Shown here: one piece after another, positions 36,901 to 51,200 of the stretch
Layout: every line of letters begins with the position of its first letter
Numbering within the stretch: position 1 is the first letter of the stretch
Origin: Onchocerca volvulus
Taxonomy: Eukaryota; Nematoda; Chromadorea; Rhabditida; Onchocercidae
Assembly (NCBI GenBank): GCA_000499405.2
Contig: HG738140.1
Span: 13,109,560 to 13,173,559 of the forward strand
Direction of reading: 5' to 3'
DNA length: 64,000 nucleotides
Translations under genes and position numbers: made by a program
Notes under the pieces: model-generated
Told to the model about the DNA's origin: nothing
The model's database searches: none
What the model saw: the letters and a program-made list of their open reading frames with translations, nothing else

Positions 36901-38739
36901 ATATAATGAAAAAATAAGGTTTATTTGATTAAAATTTCATAGCAAAAGTTAAGAAAAAAGTAATAATTTTGAAATTTTTTTTCCAAGAAGTTCGAAATTT
37001 ATGAAAAATAATTTTAATTTACCAAAATTTAAATTTCGTACAAATTCCAGAGATTTATTATCAAACAATAAGTGTAATCTTCCGTTACGAATTGGTGATA
37101 ATGGCATACTGGAAATTCCAGGCTTACTTGTATTCAACGTAAATACGCAACAACAAGTACAGGAAGTATTGGAAAGAGGACGAATGAATAGAGTAAATAA
37201 TTTGCGATAAATTTTCATTGTTTATATGTCAATCTATCCATTTATTGTTTATTGAACTAAGTTAAAAGTAACAAATGTTTTCTGATAATTTTGATAATTT
37301 CAAATTACTAAATTCTGCAGTGATTTAATTTTCTTCAATTTCCTTTCAGGCAAGTGCGACAACTGAACTAAATGACCGTTCGAGCCGTTCACATGCCATT
37401 GTTTGTGTTCGACTTCGAGCAGTGAATCGAACAACAAATATTGTTACACAAAGTAAACTTCAAAAATACAAAGTTTATTTTTAAATGAAATCTTACCTCA
37501 AAGAGAATTGCTCAGATGTGAAGTAAATAATTCAGTGTGTTAATAGATCATTGTTCAAGTTAGATAATCATTGTTACTGCCTTGTTAATTTACAATTTAT
37601 AATTGATTTTGATACCGTATTTAGCCGTAGAATAAATAGATGGCAATATTTAGATAATCTTGACAGCAATTACTGTTAAAGTTTTTTTTTTTTCACAATG
37701 ATTATTATTGAAATTTGAAATTGTAAACAAATTAGAAATATTGAAATTAACATTGTTTTGTATTAGTTTGTAAATTCATTCAGAATTTTCAGGCCGATTA
37801 AATTTAGTTGATCTGGCTGGCTCAGAACGAGTTAGCCAATCAGGTGCAACAGGTCAACAGCTCAAAGAGGCACAATTTATTAATAGGTCATTGTCCGAAT
37901 TAGGTAACGTTGTCACTGCCTTGCGACAACGACAACAACATATTCCTTTCCGGAATTGTCAACTGACACGTCTCCTAGAAAACTGTCTGAGTAAGCTAGC
38001 AATTGACTAATTTTATAATTAAATTTTAAAACACTTGTCATCAAATGATTTTGATTTATGTCTTTTTTTTTTTTTCTTTCTCGTCGTAATTACGACTTAC
38101 GGATCAGAAAACCTATTAGATTATTCATCTTATCGAAACTAATCTTATAATTTTACGAATATTGAAAATTCTGTTGTTCAGATGGTGATAGTAAAACGCT
38201 AGTGATTGTACAATTAGCGCCAGATACAGCTACTATTCAAGAAACTGTTAGCAGCCTGAATTTCGCCGATAAACTGAGTAAGATCCAAAAGAGAAACTTA
38301 AATCCCAAAATATCCCATATTGATTACGGATCGTTATCAACATCGTCCAAACATGGAAGGTATCGAAATTTTAGTAAATTTGGAAATCTTCTGCAATTCA
38401 TTAAGAACAAATAACTTATTTTAAATCATAAAATGGTTATGCGCGGATAACATGAATATTTCAACAATAATGGTGATTGTTCTTTAAAGATTGAAGGATT
38501 ATAATGTAATTGCTTTTATCTTCGATATTCAAAATTCAAGATCGATTTCTTGGATTTCGGTTGCAATCTGAAAATTAATCGTTTTAATAATGAAATGAAA
38601 ATCCAACAAAGACAAATACGAAGATAGCATTTTTTCTTTAATTTATAAATTTTTTGCCTTTAGAATTGCAGATAAGTATTTTAGGCCACGTTTAGAACCA
38701 GGTTTTCTACGTTCGATGAGTCTACGCTTGAAGAAGTGA
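33994..38739 (+). CDS. klp-3: kinesin-14 C-terminal motor protein (KLP-3/KIFC3-like)
   Basis: Minus-end-directed microtubule motor. Twelve exons: 33994-34186, 34481-34653, 34994-35218, 35469-35643, 35734-35903, 36441-36545, 36788-36918, 37051-37192, 37350-37452, 37793-37990, 38182-38359, 38664-38739 (TGA), all in phase, 622 residues. Residues 1 to about 250 are a Glu/Lys/Gln-rich coiled-coil stalk. The kinesin-14 neck [11 protein letters not shown] starts near residue 256, the P-loop is GHTGSGKT (336-343), switch I is NDRSSRSH (446-453) and switch II is DLAGSE (479-484). The motor is C-terminal, followed by a short basic tail (SMSLRLKK). His replaces the usual Gln of GQTGSGKT. The ATG lies 7 bases after an acceptor, indicating trans-splicing or an upstream non-coding exon. 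The klp-3 assignment rests on the C-terminal motor and length. Poly(A) signal at 38819. Confidence 0.93.
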
Positions 38740-39451
38740 AAGTAATCTATGCCTTATATTATATGAAATGTATCAGTTGATAATTTGAATATATTTAAGT
38801 GGAAATATGTTTTTCAAAAATAAAATTTGTAATTACTTTTTTTTTTCTTGTGAAACAGACGAAAATGATAAGATTTCATTAAACAATACAACACAGCTGC
38901 TTTGTGTAAAGTAAATAAAACTTGGAATTCTGGCTGATCTAAATTAATACAGCTGGACTGAACTTACTGATTACTAACAGAATTTGTTGTATTCCATTTG
39001 ATCATCCGATATCCAAATGATTTTTTTAGACAATATACAAATTGGACAAATTACTGGAATCAATGTTGATCGTTAAAAAGAAGAAAATCACGAAATTTTG
39101 AGATTCTATTTTATTGAATTAATCAATAGGTTATTTTTTAGCATAGTAAATAATTATAATAGTCATCAAGCTAAAGCACAGGCATTATTACCATGGTAAC
39201 CAGGCAACAATATCGATTCGATGTTTTAAATTTTAACTTTTAAAAATTTATTTATTAATCAGTTTTTTCAAGATTTGTTATATCTTTTATAATAATCAAA
39301 ATTATAACTAATTTTAACAAAAAATTAGAAATAATATCATACTCAAATATTCGGCACTTCATTTATTGCATATTATTAGGCATTAAGAAATAAATTTCTA
39401 GTGCAAAACTTAATGATATTATTTTATAATTCTTGAATTTTTAGTAGACAA
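38740..39451. other. klp-3/bbs-1 intergenic region
   Basis: Contains the kinesin 3' UTR (AATAAA at 38819-38824) and, at 39444, the GAATTTTTAG acceptor that precedes the bbs-1 ATG. No X-box (RFX site) was identified with confidence by eye. Confidence 0.5.
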
Positions 39452-42400
39452 ATGAATGAATGTAGCTCTTGTTGGGTACAAACTCCAAATACTGCAAATC
39501 TTAGGCTCAACACAATCCAAAGTTGTGTATGCTTGGCTGATTTTCATGCTAATGGTGATTATAAATTAGCAATCGGTGATTTTGGTACTGAAAAATATGG
39601 TATTCGATTGAAAATATTCAAAGGTTTTCAAGTAATTGTTGATAATAGCCTCAATGATTTACCATCTGCCTTAATATCATTCAACAGTGAAAATGTAAGT
39701 AAATATAATTATATCATTTTTATGAAATGCATCTAAAAATGACAGCATTTTTCTCTAAAATGTTTAAAATTAAATTTAACAATCTTATTATTTCTATTTA
39801 TAGTTTATTCTGATAAGTTTTTTTCTACTATTTTGAATTATTGCAATTTTTCAAATTTTTTTTGTCTGAAGTTATCTTCATTATAGGTGAAGCCTAATCC
39901 ATCATCCCTGGCATTAGCCTGTGATACAACGATTTTAATTTATAAAAATTTAAAACCATTTTACAAATTCGCAATACCATCGTTGGAAATAAACAAAGAT
40001 GAAGCAGAAGCTTGGCGACAAGTTGAAGCTGGTCTTATTAACGCAGCACAACTTCATACTGTACTTATGGAATTACTTCATAAGGTTCAAATTTTACTAT
40101 TTTATTTGGGAGGGAAATTAAATACTTAGTTTTTGACAAATAGTAAAATTTTCAAAAATTCAAGCAATTATTTCTAAACTTTTTGTTTATTGATTATAAA
40201 TATTTAAATGAAATAAATTATTGATAAGAACGACAAGTTAATTTTTATTATAGCTTGGTATCATGGAATTGACAACTCGTTCGCAAAAATTTCTAAGTAG
40301 TAAGGAAACAGATCGAGAAAAGACACTTGAACAATGCCTGAATAGTGAACTGATTCATCAAAGTACCATAACCTGCATGACAACAATGAAACGGTCATCT
40401 TCAGAGGTCACTGCCATCGATTGTATCGTTTACGCCACCGAATATGGTTATGTCTATTGCATCGATACACAAGCATTTACCGTCTTATCAGAATGTAAAA
40501 TACCAGGAGTTCCTGTATTTCTACATGCTGCAGGTTAGCAATAATGTATTTGAGATATTCAATTAATATGTTAATCAAATATTTAATTAAAATTACTACT
40601 TTATTCAAAAAATTTATAATATTCCTCGAACTACAGGTTTATATGATGTAGACTATCGTATATTTGTCAGTACGAGAGATGCGGAAATTTTCAAAATCAA
40701 ACGAGATATGAAATCAGTATCGGATCCAATTATTACTATGACAGCTGATATTATTGGTATGATACGCGTTGGCAAACAGGTCAATAACAACACAGTAATT
40801 TGAATAATTGTAATAAGTTGGTGACAAAACATTGGAGAACAATTTATCAAAAAAATCAATATAGCACTGATCTTATCGATTAAAAGAACTGTAAAAATTA
40901 ATCGAAAAAAATTTTCTTCAAGAAGTTATACTAATAAGTTATAGCTTTTATACAAGCATCATTGTCAAGCTAATCAAAAAAAAGAGCCTAATTGTGATAT
41001 AGCTTGATTCTTCCATGATCTGATTATGATACTTATCATTAAATCCGTTACTTTCCCTATTTTCATTTTTATTTTACTGGTAAAATCATTTTGAAATTCA
41101 AAGATCAAAGTATCGAATGGATTTATTTCCATGTTTTGTTTCACTAGCAATATGAAAAATTGTCAAATTTCGCTCTAACAATTTGTTGTTTTTAAATATA
41201 TTTCTTATATATTTTTTAATAGATTTCAATTTATTGATTTGTTTTCTACTTTGAATTAAAACCTAAAATAGATTTTAGTTAGTGGTAGCATGTACCGATA
41301 AGACAATATCGTTTTTTGCTGCGAACGGAAAATGCCAAAATAAAATAAAATTAAACGAAACCATACGAAGTATCGATACTTTAATCTATGAACCTAGACA
41401 ATACATTGCTCTTTTGGTTGCTCTAGAGAGAGAGGTAATTTAATTTAATTTTAATCAAACAGATTTGATTCATAAATTTTATTTAAATTTTCATTTAAAC
41501 TTATTAAAAAAAAAAAAGAGTTGAAATTTAGACCGTGTAAAATATATCTCATCAGCATCGTTTTTATTATCATTCCTTGATTAATGTTGAAATTTGGCTT
41601 ATCAGTTCGTATAGATGCTTAAAATTTCGTTTTCATACAAAACTTATTAGTTTGAAAATAAATTTTAGGTGAGAATTTATAATGAAACATCGTTATTGGA
41701 TAAAGAAAAAGTTATGGAACCGATAAGTTGGATCAAATATGGTCAGTTTGGATATGAGGAAGGTGCATTGGTCATTGGGACAGCATGTGGGAATTTCTAT
41801 TTATTTCATTATTAATTTATTTGTTTATACCTATATTGCGATGAAATTTATTAAAAATTTTAATTCTGACACTGTAATTATGATATTGTATCTACAACTT
41901 TAATAAACTTTGATCTGCTAACAAGAAAATAATAATAATAATTAGATAGATATTTGAATATTCGAAAATTGGCTTCCTAAGTCAAGTTTTAATTTTTCAT
42001 AACAGAATATCAACTGCTTATGCTAACTTATAAATAGTTTATGCAAATTTTTTGAAACAAAAATTTGCAAAAACTTGTCAGTCATTTATGAATTTGAGAA
42101 TTTCTTCATTAAAAAATAAAAAAAAAAAAAAATTTCTTTAAGATGGTGGCATAATTGTGAAGCTTTTCCGTCGAAAAGCAAGTTTGGAGAAGATAATTAA
42201 GGAAGTTGATGCAATACAAGCACAATGTCGAAAAATAAATATACCACGTAGAACGCGAATTTATGTCGATCAAACAATTCGTGAACGTAAAGATGCGAAA
42301 CTTATGCATCAGGTATTTAAACACTGTTAATTGTAAATTTAATCAAAATTATTCATCCTAGCTTGAGTTAATTGCATTTTGATGATTGTGTCCAATTTTG

Positions 42401-44336
42401 GTATTTAATTTTTAAATATGCAATGAAATATTGTACCTTTTATTTGAAATTCTCATCCAAAATAATTTAAATTTCCAATTTGATAATCGTTAATTCATTA
42501 CTGATAATAGTAATAAGTACATATTCAAATAACAAAATTACATACATTTGGTCTGCTTAATTCATATTAATTTCATTCCAATATTTGGGAATATTTTTTG
42601 TTTCCCGACGGAAATAATTTTTATTAGAGAAACAATTCTTAACTTTTTTTCACTATTTTTCTTCACTTTGTCTGTTCATGCCACAGATAGTTCCTATTGA
42701 TCCTATCAAACAATCAAATCTTTTTATCAATACTTGAAAACCTTAATCATTCTAATTTTTTTGTGTAATTAGCAATTTCTAAATTTCTTTCGTATTAACA
42801 TGATAATTTTTTTATAATAAATTGCATCCTAATTACTATTCATACCTAACTTTAGTTTATCAATTATTTAATTAATTTGTTTCGTGAGAGCAATAAAGAA
42901 ATGATTAATAAAGAATAAAAAAAGATTGCCTCAGAATTATTTTTATTTTTCTGAAATTAATAAAATAACTAATTTCGGACAAAATATAAGAATATAAAAG
43001 TTAAAAAAAATTTTTTGGAACAAAATAATATGAATTTTCTATAAATTTCAAAATTTTGTAAGATTTTTAATTATTCAATTCATTCAATTTTATTGGCTAA
43101 TCCTAAAATTAATGCAATTTGTATAAAATCTGCTATAGATTACATTTATATTGGCTAATCCTAAAATTAATGCAATTTGTATAAAATCTGCTATAGATTA
43201 CATTTATAGAAAGATGTAATAGATATTTAGAAGGTATCAGTGATTTATTTATGCAATAATTCGAATTATTATGTCTATATTTATGATGAATAATTAAAAA
43301 TATAATTAAAAGAATACTGAAATATCAGTGAATAAGAAATACTTGTGAAAAATTGAATACAATTATATTAGAAACTTAATATAAATTACATAGTAATTGC
43401 TAATAAATGCAAAAATTTGTTTAACGAAAAAAATTGAATTAATGTGATATTTACTGTAAATTTTAAATTCCAAAACTTATACAAATGAGCTTGTCAAAGA
43501 ATTTATTAATTTATAAATTGATCCGAAATGAAGCTATTCTGATGCTTAAGCAAAAAATGTCGCAAATGTTTTGCATTATCATTACTATGATTATGAGTGA
43601 TAATGAATATGATTGTAAGATTGGAAGTTCCAATGATCCCATACGATAATTGAATTTTTTTAGATTTATCAAAGAGACTTATTTATGTTGCGACTATCAG
43701 TTAACAAAGCATTCAAAAATTTGACGCAAACTTCACTAAATCCGATATCGACCAAAAACAGTGAAGGAGTAGAAATATCTGTCGAAATTCATGGTTTTGG
43801 GCCAATTTTTCGCATGACTATCAATCTTCATGCTACTTCGTATGTTTCTTCTTTTCCTAAATATAAAATTAGAAAAATTTACTTCATAGATTTGAAATTT
43901 GTTGGATTATTGCAGGAGTAACGAAGAAATGAAGTAAAATTTAGAATATTCTTATTCTATCATATCATTTATTTATTTATATGAAGCAATGAATTACTTC
44001 GCTATTTTTACTTAAAGAGATTTTTTTTCAGATTTTATTCCAAATTAATAAAAAAATTAATTAACAAATTATAAGTATTCTTTCAGTTGGCCACCTCTTC
44101 AGCATCTTTATTTGATACTTCATTACAATCAGGAATTGTACGAAATTGAGGATTCACTGGTTCCGCTCCCAGCATTGTTACCTGAAATGACATATGTATT
44201 TCATATCATGGTACGATGTCTTGAACCGGATAAAGGCATCTCGGATAATGTCGGGATAAATCTGGTAAATCAGTATAAGATAATTGCTACTGCACTGGTT
44301 AACATGCCGATCAGTGAGATGAACTTATTGGATTAG
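39452..44336 (+). CDS. bbs-1: Bardet-Biedl syndrome 1 protein (BBSome subunit)
   Basis: Subunit of the BBSome, the coat complex that moves membrane proteins in and out of cilia; in nematodes expected in ciliated sensory neurons. Nine exons: 39452-39694, 39887-40084, 40254-40533, 40637-40779, 41279-41434, 41669-41786, 42143-42312, 43664-43839, 44087-44336 (TAG), all in phase, 577 residues versus 593 in human. Matching blocks run the whole length: VCLADFHANGDYKLAIGDFG, IYKNLKPFYKFAIPSLE, TITCMTTMKRS, AFTVLSECKIPGVPVFL, PRRTRIYVDQTIRER, the GAE-like region HGFGPIFRMTINLHATS, and KGISDNVGI near the end. The N-terminal half should form the beta-propeller. The ATG lies 7 bases after an acceptor, and the human N-terminal extension is absent, so trans-splicing is likely. 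The 1.35-kb intron 7 carries a 58-bp tandem duplication. Confidence 0.95.
43091..43206. repeat. perfect tandem duplication, 2 x 58 bp
   Basis: Copies 43091-43148 and 43149-43206 are identical, inside intron 7 of bbs-1. Identity indicates a very recent event or, less likely, an assembly artefact. Confidence 0.9.
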
Positions 44337-44359
44337 CTATTTCATTTTTTTAAAGTTTG

Positions 44360-44365
44360 AATAAA
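44360..44365 (+). terminator. bbs-1 polyadenylation signal
   Basis: AATAAA 24 bases after the bbs-1 stop codon; nematode 3' UTRs are often this short. Confidence 0.6.
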
Positions 44366-45170
44366 ATTGAAATTTTCGTTATTTATGCAGTGATTTTACG
44401 AATCATTTAAACCATAAATCAGCATGTATTATGTAATGATATGCTAACTTTAAAGTTTTTCTTTCACAAAAATATATGCTATTATTAAACATAAAGCAAT
44501 CAATAAATTCATCACTTCATTATTCCTAAATTTTAAAGCAATGTAACAATTTGCGATCAATGAGTAATTAAAAAGTTTTGATTTAATTTAAATTTAAAGC
44601 GATTTTATGAAAAATAATAAAAAAATCCAAAGTATTTCATAGCTTATACCTGTCATTTTTCAATAATATTTCATGCAAATCAACTGAAGCATATAACATT
44701 CCTTAGAAAAAAATTAAGCAAAATTTTTTGAAAAAAAAAAAAAAAGAACAACGAATGGAGTATAAATTTGTAAATAACATTTTTCAAAAATTTTTTACTC
44801 TCAGAAGTACAAAAAATGTTAATTAAATGACGATGCTCATTCTGTTATCCTTTATCAATTTTTTTCCACTTCTTATTTTTTAATTGATCGAAAAAATTTA
44901 TTAATATAAATGCATTATTTCAACTTTTCAAAAAAAAAAAAAATGAGGAGATTTAATTTTTGTTCAACTATCACTTTCCATAATTTGGAAAACCTGATCA
45001 TTTTTTAATACACTTCGTCGACTGCGTTTACATAATACTATTTATATAAAGATTATATAAGTGGGAATTGTAATAAACTTGCTAATAAAAATTGCTTTCA
45101 TGAAATTTGAGTGATTATTTTTTGTCTATTTATATTTTTTATAAGACTTATTCACACATTTACATCTAAG

Positions 45171-45272
45171 AAGCTTGTTTGTAATTCTCACTCTAATAAT
45201 TATAATGAAAAATTTCATTTCAAAAAATTGGAAATTGTTAATGATAATAAGTGCTCATTTAGAAAAGAATGA
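45171..45272 (+). CDS. orphan coding-like exon
   Basis: After a CATCTAAG acceptor, 33 codons (KLVCNSHSNNYNEKFHF onward, two Cys) run to TGA in phase 0. No partner exon was found. It may be chance in this AT-rich region. Confidence 0.25.
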   Translation, partial: KLVCNSHSNNYNEKFHFKKLEIVNDNKCSFRKE

Positions 45273-46894
45273 AAAAAAAAAATTCGGATGGAGTTTTTAT
45301 TCAGGTTTTGTATCATTTATAATGTGCACAAGCCTAATGATATTTATTGGAAAATATTGCTGTTAATGTTTTAAATTAAATAATGCAAGTCTACATTATT
45401 TCATGATTGGTGTAATTGCATTTGTTTATTTTTTTCAATTGAACTTGTTTATTAATTATGAAATTAATTGATTAAATAGTTCCGTCCTAATTTGTCACAG
45501 TAATTTTTACATTTCCCAGTGATTTGAGTTAAACAAACATTTGTCTATTTATACATATTTTTTTATGTATCTATTCATTTATTTGTGTATTTATTCATTT
45601 ATTTGTATATTTCTTATATAAATTATACGAATTTTAATTATTTGATTAAATCATGGTAAAAGAGAAAAAACGAAAATGTAGATAAAAAAACATTGAGACA
45701 AATTTATTTAAACAAAGATTTATATTTGTTCAAAAGTTCTTGCGTTGCTTTTTCAGTAAATTCCTATGTTTTGACCCAACTGTTTCATTTTGAAAGCAAA
45801 ATTTTAGTGTAATATTAATTCCATTATTGAACCATTTCCACCTTTAACCATGCGAACAAATTAATTTAATTTATCAAAAATTCTAAGCATTATTTGATGT
45901 ACTTTAATTTAGCGTATTTTTGCTTTCGTGATTGGATTCAAAATCATTCAAATATGTTGAAATTTCTTCTTTTGATGTCAATATATTAAAGAAATACTGA
46001 TAAAATCATATTAGTTATACAGCAGAATGAATGGATTTAAATTTCGAATCAAAAATTGGAGAAAAATTACGATTATTAGTAAATAAATGATGTGCGAAAT
46101 TTCAAGGCAAATTAATTAATTTGAAATTAAATCAGTATGTTGCAATTGGTATTAGTGATGAATGATAAATCGTTATCAAGATTAAGCGCGTCAAAAAATT
46201 AGGTTTACATTGTTGATAATATTACTTTTACTGATCATTGAAAAGTTTAAAATTATCAAATGTTCAAAATTTGAGCATTTTTAGCATTTCATTGATTCAT
46301 CGTTTAGTAAAATAAATATTGGAATTATTTCCTTAGTTCATTTATCGAAAAAACTAAACAAAAATTCGAAAAAGAAAAAAAAAATGAAGAAACGAGATAT
46401 TTTCAGAAAACTACAAAATATCTTGAAAAGATATGGAAAAACTAGGATCAGTTCTGTTAATTTATCATCATTATTTCTCATTTTGGAAAAATGAAAAAGC
46501 CTTCGCTATTATCGGAAGATTTTTTTTTTTTTAAATGAATTCTATTTGGAAGTGAGTAAACGCCTTCTCTTGCAATTAACTAATTAAAAAAGGATCGTAT
46601 CTCCACCTTTTGATTGATAATAAATATCATTAAAGTGAAAAGTGTTGAAGTGAAACGATTCATTTCTCCTTATTAATAAATACGAAATTGAAAAGGAAAT
46701 AATTATTATTACTTTATAGACTGAATACTGTAATTTGAATACCGTATACATTTTTTAATATCCCATAGTCTATCATATATCTTCGGCATCTTTTCTGTTC
46801 CTATTACTGCTATTATTGTTGACATCGACAATATTTAGCATCAAATAATTACAGTATTTTTTCAGATTGAAATGCTAAATACTTGCTGAATATT

Positions 46895-47003
46895 TCGATC
46901 GAATTTATATCATTAGACGACTTTATTAATTATTATAAATTGCAACTCAATCGATCGAATCTGTATCATTAGACGAAGTTATTAATTATTATAAACTGCA
47001 ATT
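46895..47003. repeat. imperfect tandem repeat, 2 x about 56 bp
   Basis: Both copies begin TCGATCGAAT (46895 and 46951) and contain ATCATTAGACGA followed by TTATTAATTATTATAAA; a few substitutions separate them. Confidence 0.75.
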
Positions 47004-48208
47004 CAAAGTTGATAATTTGTATTGCAATTTTTTTACATCGATATCAAATTTATGAATACTTTCAGCATTAATTGATATAAAAACGAAAATTATTAATTTT
47101 TGGTTCCACATATTTTCATATGTATGGATTGCAATTTTATCATTAATCAGTTAAATATTTAAGGTTTTCGATTGTTGACGTTCTTTCAAGGTTAATTAAA
47201 TGTCTCAATTATTGCATTTAAATTATTTTTTCACAGAATAAATTTGATCAATCATTAGAGAAAAAAAAATACATAATTAATAAATGCATGATGTGCAAAT
47301 ATTAAATGAAAAGATTTAAATTGAACAATAAATACAACCATTGATTTTATTTGAAAATAATGAAAAATGTAAAAAGCACGAATCTATGGAATAAATCAAA
47401 TGTGCCTTTTTTTTTCTTTCAAGCCAAAACAGGCACAGAGAAAAATTCATAAACTTGAGGAGAAACCAAAATCTTATAAACTTTTCAATTAAAAAACTTT
47501 GATATTTCATGAATTAATGCTTTTAACACCTTAAATTCTTTTCAGACAATTCACTTCTGTAAAAAGAAAGAAAAAGTACTTTGATTATATCAGTGGTTTT
47601 ATCTATATCCTATTTATGTGTGAAAGACATTGTATTTAAGAAACGAAAGAATTTTTTCAAAGTTAATTTCTGTGAAAATTAAGATTCTAAAAAATTTTTG
47701 ATTTCATTATAGTTTTAATGTAATAAATTCAACAATTCAACAAAAAAGACTGCAAAGAATTACTGCGCAATAGTGGAACATTCATTTCCTTTTATATTAT
47801 GTTTTAAATAAATCAAAAATTTTGCTAAACTCATTTTCAATTCTTAAATCACTCATAGCTAGTGGTTTTTTCGCTGCACTTTAAACATTTTGCAAAAAAA
47901 ATTCACATAAAAGATAATTGAATCCAGCAATTTTTTAAGAATTGAAAACTTAAATTCAAAAAGTAAAAAAAAAATTCTTCATTTCTGTAATCTTCAGAAA
48001 CTGTAGTCAAACATTAGAAATGAAAAAAAAACTTTTGCACAAAATCGAAATCCAAGCGATTTTTTAAATTGTCAGTTTGCAGAAAAAAACATTTCGTAAT
48101 ATTTCTTATATAATAAGCGAAATTGAGCACTATTTTATATCAAATTAGCAATGAAATTGATGAGAATGGCTGCAAAACAAATATTATCAGAGTAAAATTC
48201 AATTTCAG

Positions 48209-51200
48209 AAGTGGGTGGTGAAAATAATAATCCAATAACGAAGTCTTTCGAATGTCGTAGCGGTTGCTGTGATGAGCATGAATGGTGTCGATTCTGGGCA
48301 TTCTCGGGAGAATGTACCAGAACTCAAGCTTGGATGGCAAAAAATTGCCAATTGGCCTGTAATACTTGCCAAAAAGGTATTAATTAGTTTTGATAACATA
48401 ATTAGTAATCAATTTACATGTATTACGGAAAAAGTCGCCTTTTACGTAGCGATTTGGAGAAAAATTTTTTTATTGAATGCACAACATTTCTGTTTAAAAT
48501 ATGAAATACCGTCTCTCTCACCCGTATTCCTGAGATTTTCTCCTCAATCATCCTTGAAATAATTGTTTTTCATTGTGTGAATAGAATGGTTATAATGATA
48601 ACAACAATGGTGTAATAATGATTATCCGATTTTGATAATAACAGTAAATCCTGGCAGTGATAGTAAAAGTAATACTGATAAATTATATGATCAAGTTATT
48701 ATTACTTATTTCATAGGTAATTGAATTAATCTATAAAAATTAGACATTAAAATTGACAATAAACATATATTGATAATAATTGTAGCTAAACTGTAATAAT
48801 TATTAAATAATGAATTTTATTGGCAAATTAATGCAGTGATTAAGTTTAATTTATTCGAAAATGTTAAAATTCAATGAAGATACTTTTTTAACGATTTTCC
48901 ATCTTATTAATTTACTTATCAATTTGACAATTAGCATCTTAATCTGTTCACTTCAATATAATTTTTAATAATTATTTTTAATTGCTTAATAATTACCAGA
49001 ACTCCTTCGATTATTTTACAAATATGTTTCACCGAATCAAATAATAGTATTTTTTTTTTCATACTTAAAATTTTTCATGATTTCGGAATTTTGCCAGTGA
49101 ATTTTTCTTCTAACATACAATTCCTTTTTAGTTGTTTTGTTGACTTTTCCAATGACAAGCAAATTCAAAAAAGAAAAACAAAAACAGAAAATTATTTTCC
49201 TCATATTTTACTGTTTTAGAGCTATCAATTTTAGTTTTCAATCTGAGATAGATTATATGGAAACAGAAACCAAAATTGATGATAAAAAGTTCTTATTACA
49301 TCTTTTGATTACATTGTTATCATTTTGTTGTCTATAATAATTCATTTATCACAATTTATTCTTAGTTTGATGATTTAAAATGAACTTTTCGATTTCACTG
49401 CATGTATGACATGTTGTTGTCATAAATTAATATAGTTCAAAAAGTGATAATTTTCTTTCTCATTAGAAAATTAAAAAAAAATTTGTGCTATCGCAAAAAT
49501 TTGAATTGTTGATAAAGATTCCATCACAGTCTGATAAATTTACAAATGATAAAAGATTTCGTTGTCATTTAAGAATAAAATTTGGAATCTCATCATTTCT
49601 TTCATTAGCAATAACTTTTGTTCAAATTTTATCTTTTCCCATTGCTTTTTTTTTTTTTTATATGTTTTATCATTTCGCGACTTTTCATCTCGCTAGATAC
49701 TTCTTTATTTCGAACATTTAAAATTTAGCGAATATAATTCGTTGATTATTCAAGAATCATTATAATTTTATTTTTCTTACACATAATTGGCTTAGAATAA
49801 AGATGTGTATCTAATTTACAGTTTTTATCATTACTGTAAAATGTCAATTGATGGCCCAGTGGTACTCATAATTTTATGGTCAACAATTTTTATATCTAGG
49901 TAAATTTGATAGCAATTAATTTAATGAGCTTCAAAATTTTGGAGAAGTTAAACAAAAAAAAAAATTAAAGTTTTGTTGATAATATGATTTAAAAATCTGA
50001 GATTTCTATTATAAATTGCTGAAAATATTTAGTTATAATGGATGATAATATAATTTTGCAAAGTTTACTTTTACTTAAAATTTTCATATTTTACTTCCCT
50101 CAACTTTTTTACGAAATGATTTGTTCTGTTAAAAAAAAAATTTGTCACAAAAAATGTTGAATTTTAAACGAAAGCAAGAAGACAATCCAATTTGCTAAAA
50201 CTTTTTTTTTTTTTTTTGAACAATTTTCAAGTTCTTTCGAATTCCAATTGGCATACGTAACAAACAATTTATTAGATTCCATTTCTTGTATTAAGGGGAA
50301 ACATTGTCGACATGATACTTGTTTTTAAAAAAAAAGGAACTAATTAATTTCATGTTTGTCACAAAACACGTTTTCTACTTTCATAAAGCTAAAAAATATT
50401 TGCTCAAAAGAAAAAGTACGCTTTGCATTGATGATTGATGATTAGTTTTGCATTGATGATTGATGATTAGTTAAAAATTAATTTTAAATTTTCAATGAAA
50501 AAAAATTGAAATGAGTTGTAAGCTATGAAATTAATTCCTTGATTAAATTCAGAGAAAAAAACGACTCACATATGATCGGAGAAAAGTTCTAAGTAGTAGT
50601 TACACTTGATGTTATCATTTATATGGCCAGATAATTTCTAAATTGAAAATTGAAAATTAATTATAAAATTATTGGTGAATAATATCAGTAATATATTTTG
50701 AAATCTAATCCCTCTCATTTTATTATTTTGCTGTATCAGTGAAAATTGTTTCGCTTTGTATTTAAGAAAATAAAAATAATATGGACTAATAATTAAATAA
50801 TCATAAACGATTGTTGAGTTTTTTTACAAAATTATTGAAATATTGGAAATATTATCAATAAAAAACCTTATAGAGATTAAATATTGATTTAGTTAAGGAA
50901 ATTTCTGATTTTTAAAGTCATTAGAAGTTATGGAAATCAATTTTTGGTACTTAATAAAATTTCAGAAAAAGCCACGTGCATGATTTCACAATTTTCGAAT
51001 TTTTGAATTTATCATCGAGAATAATGAAAAATTAGGGTGTGACATACCTATTTTTTATTTCATTACGGATGTTAGGACTACTTCAAAGTTTTTGAAAAAA
51101 AAGAAAAAGTTGGAAAACGTTTGTTTAGATGATAAATTGCTAGTCAGACAAAAACAGAATGTATTCGTGATAACTCATAACATTTGTATCTCCTGATTGT

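Larger units (their letters stand above)
44337..48208. other. intergenic region upstream of the peroxidase
   Basis: Should contain the missing first exon(s) of the ShKT/peroxidase gene. One + strand coding-like exon lies at 45171-45272 (listed). No ATG exon with a signal peptide and a phase-1 donor was found. An imperfect 56-bp tandem repeat is at 46895-47003. Confidence 0.35.

Noticed and set aside
45273..45366. Hydrophobic frame FGWSFYSGFVSFIMCTSL resembling a claudin-like terminal helix
   Set aside because: No acceptor in phase and no other exons of such a protein nearby; AT-rich DNA often gives hydrophobic frames.
46785..46850. Leucine-rich signal-peptide-like frame (SASFLFLLLLL)
   Set aside because: No ATG in frame and an in-frame stop just upstream and downstream; no donor of phase 1 for the ShKT exon.
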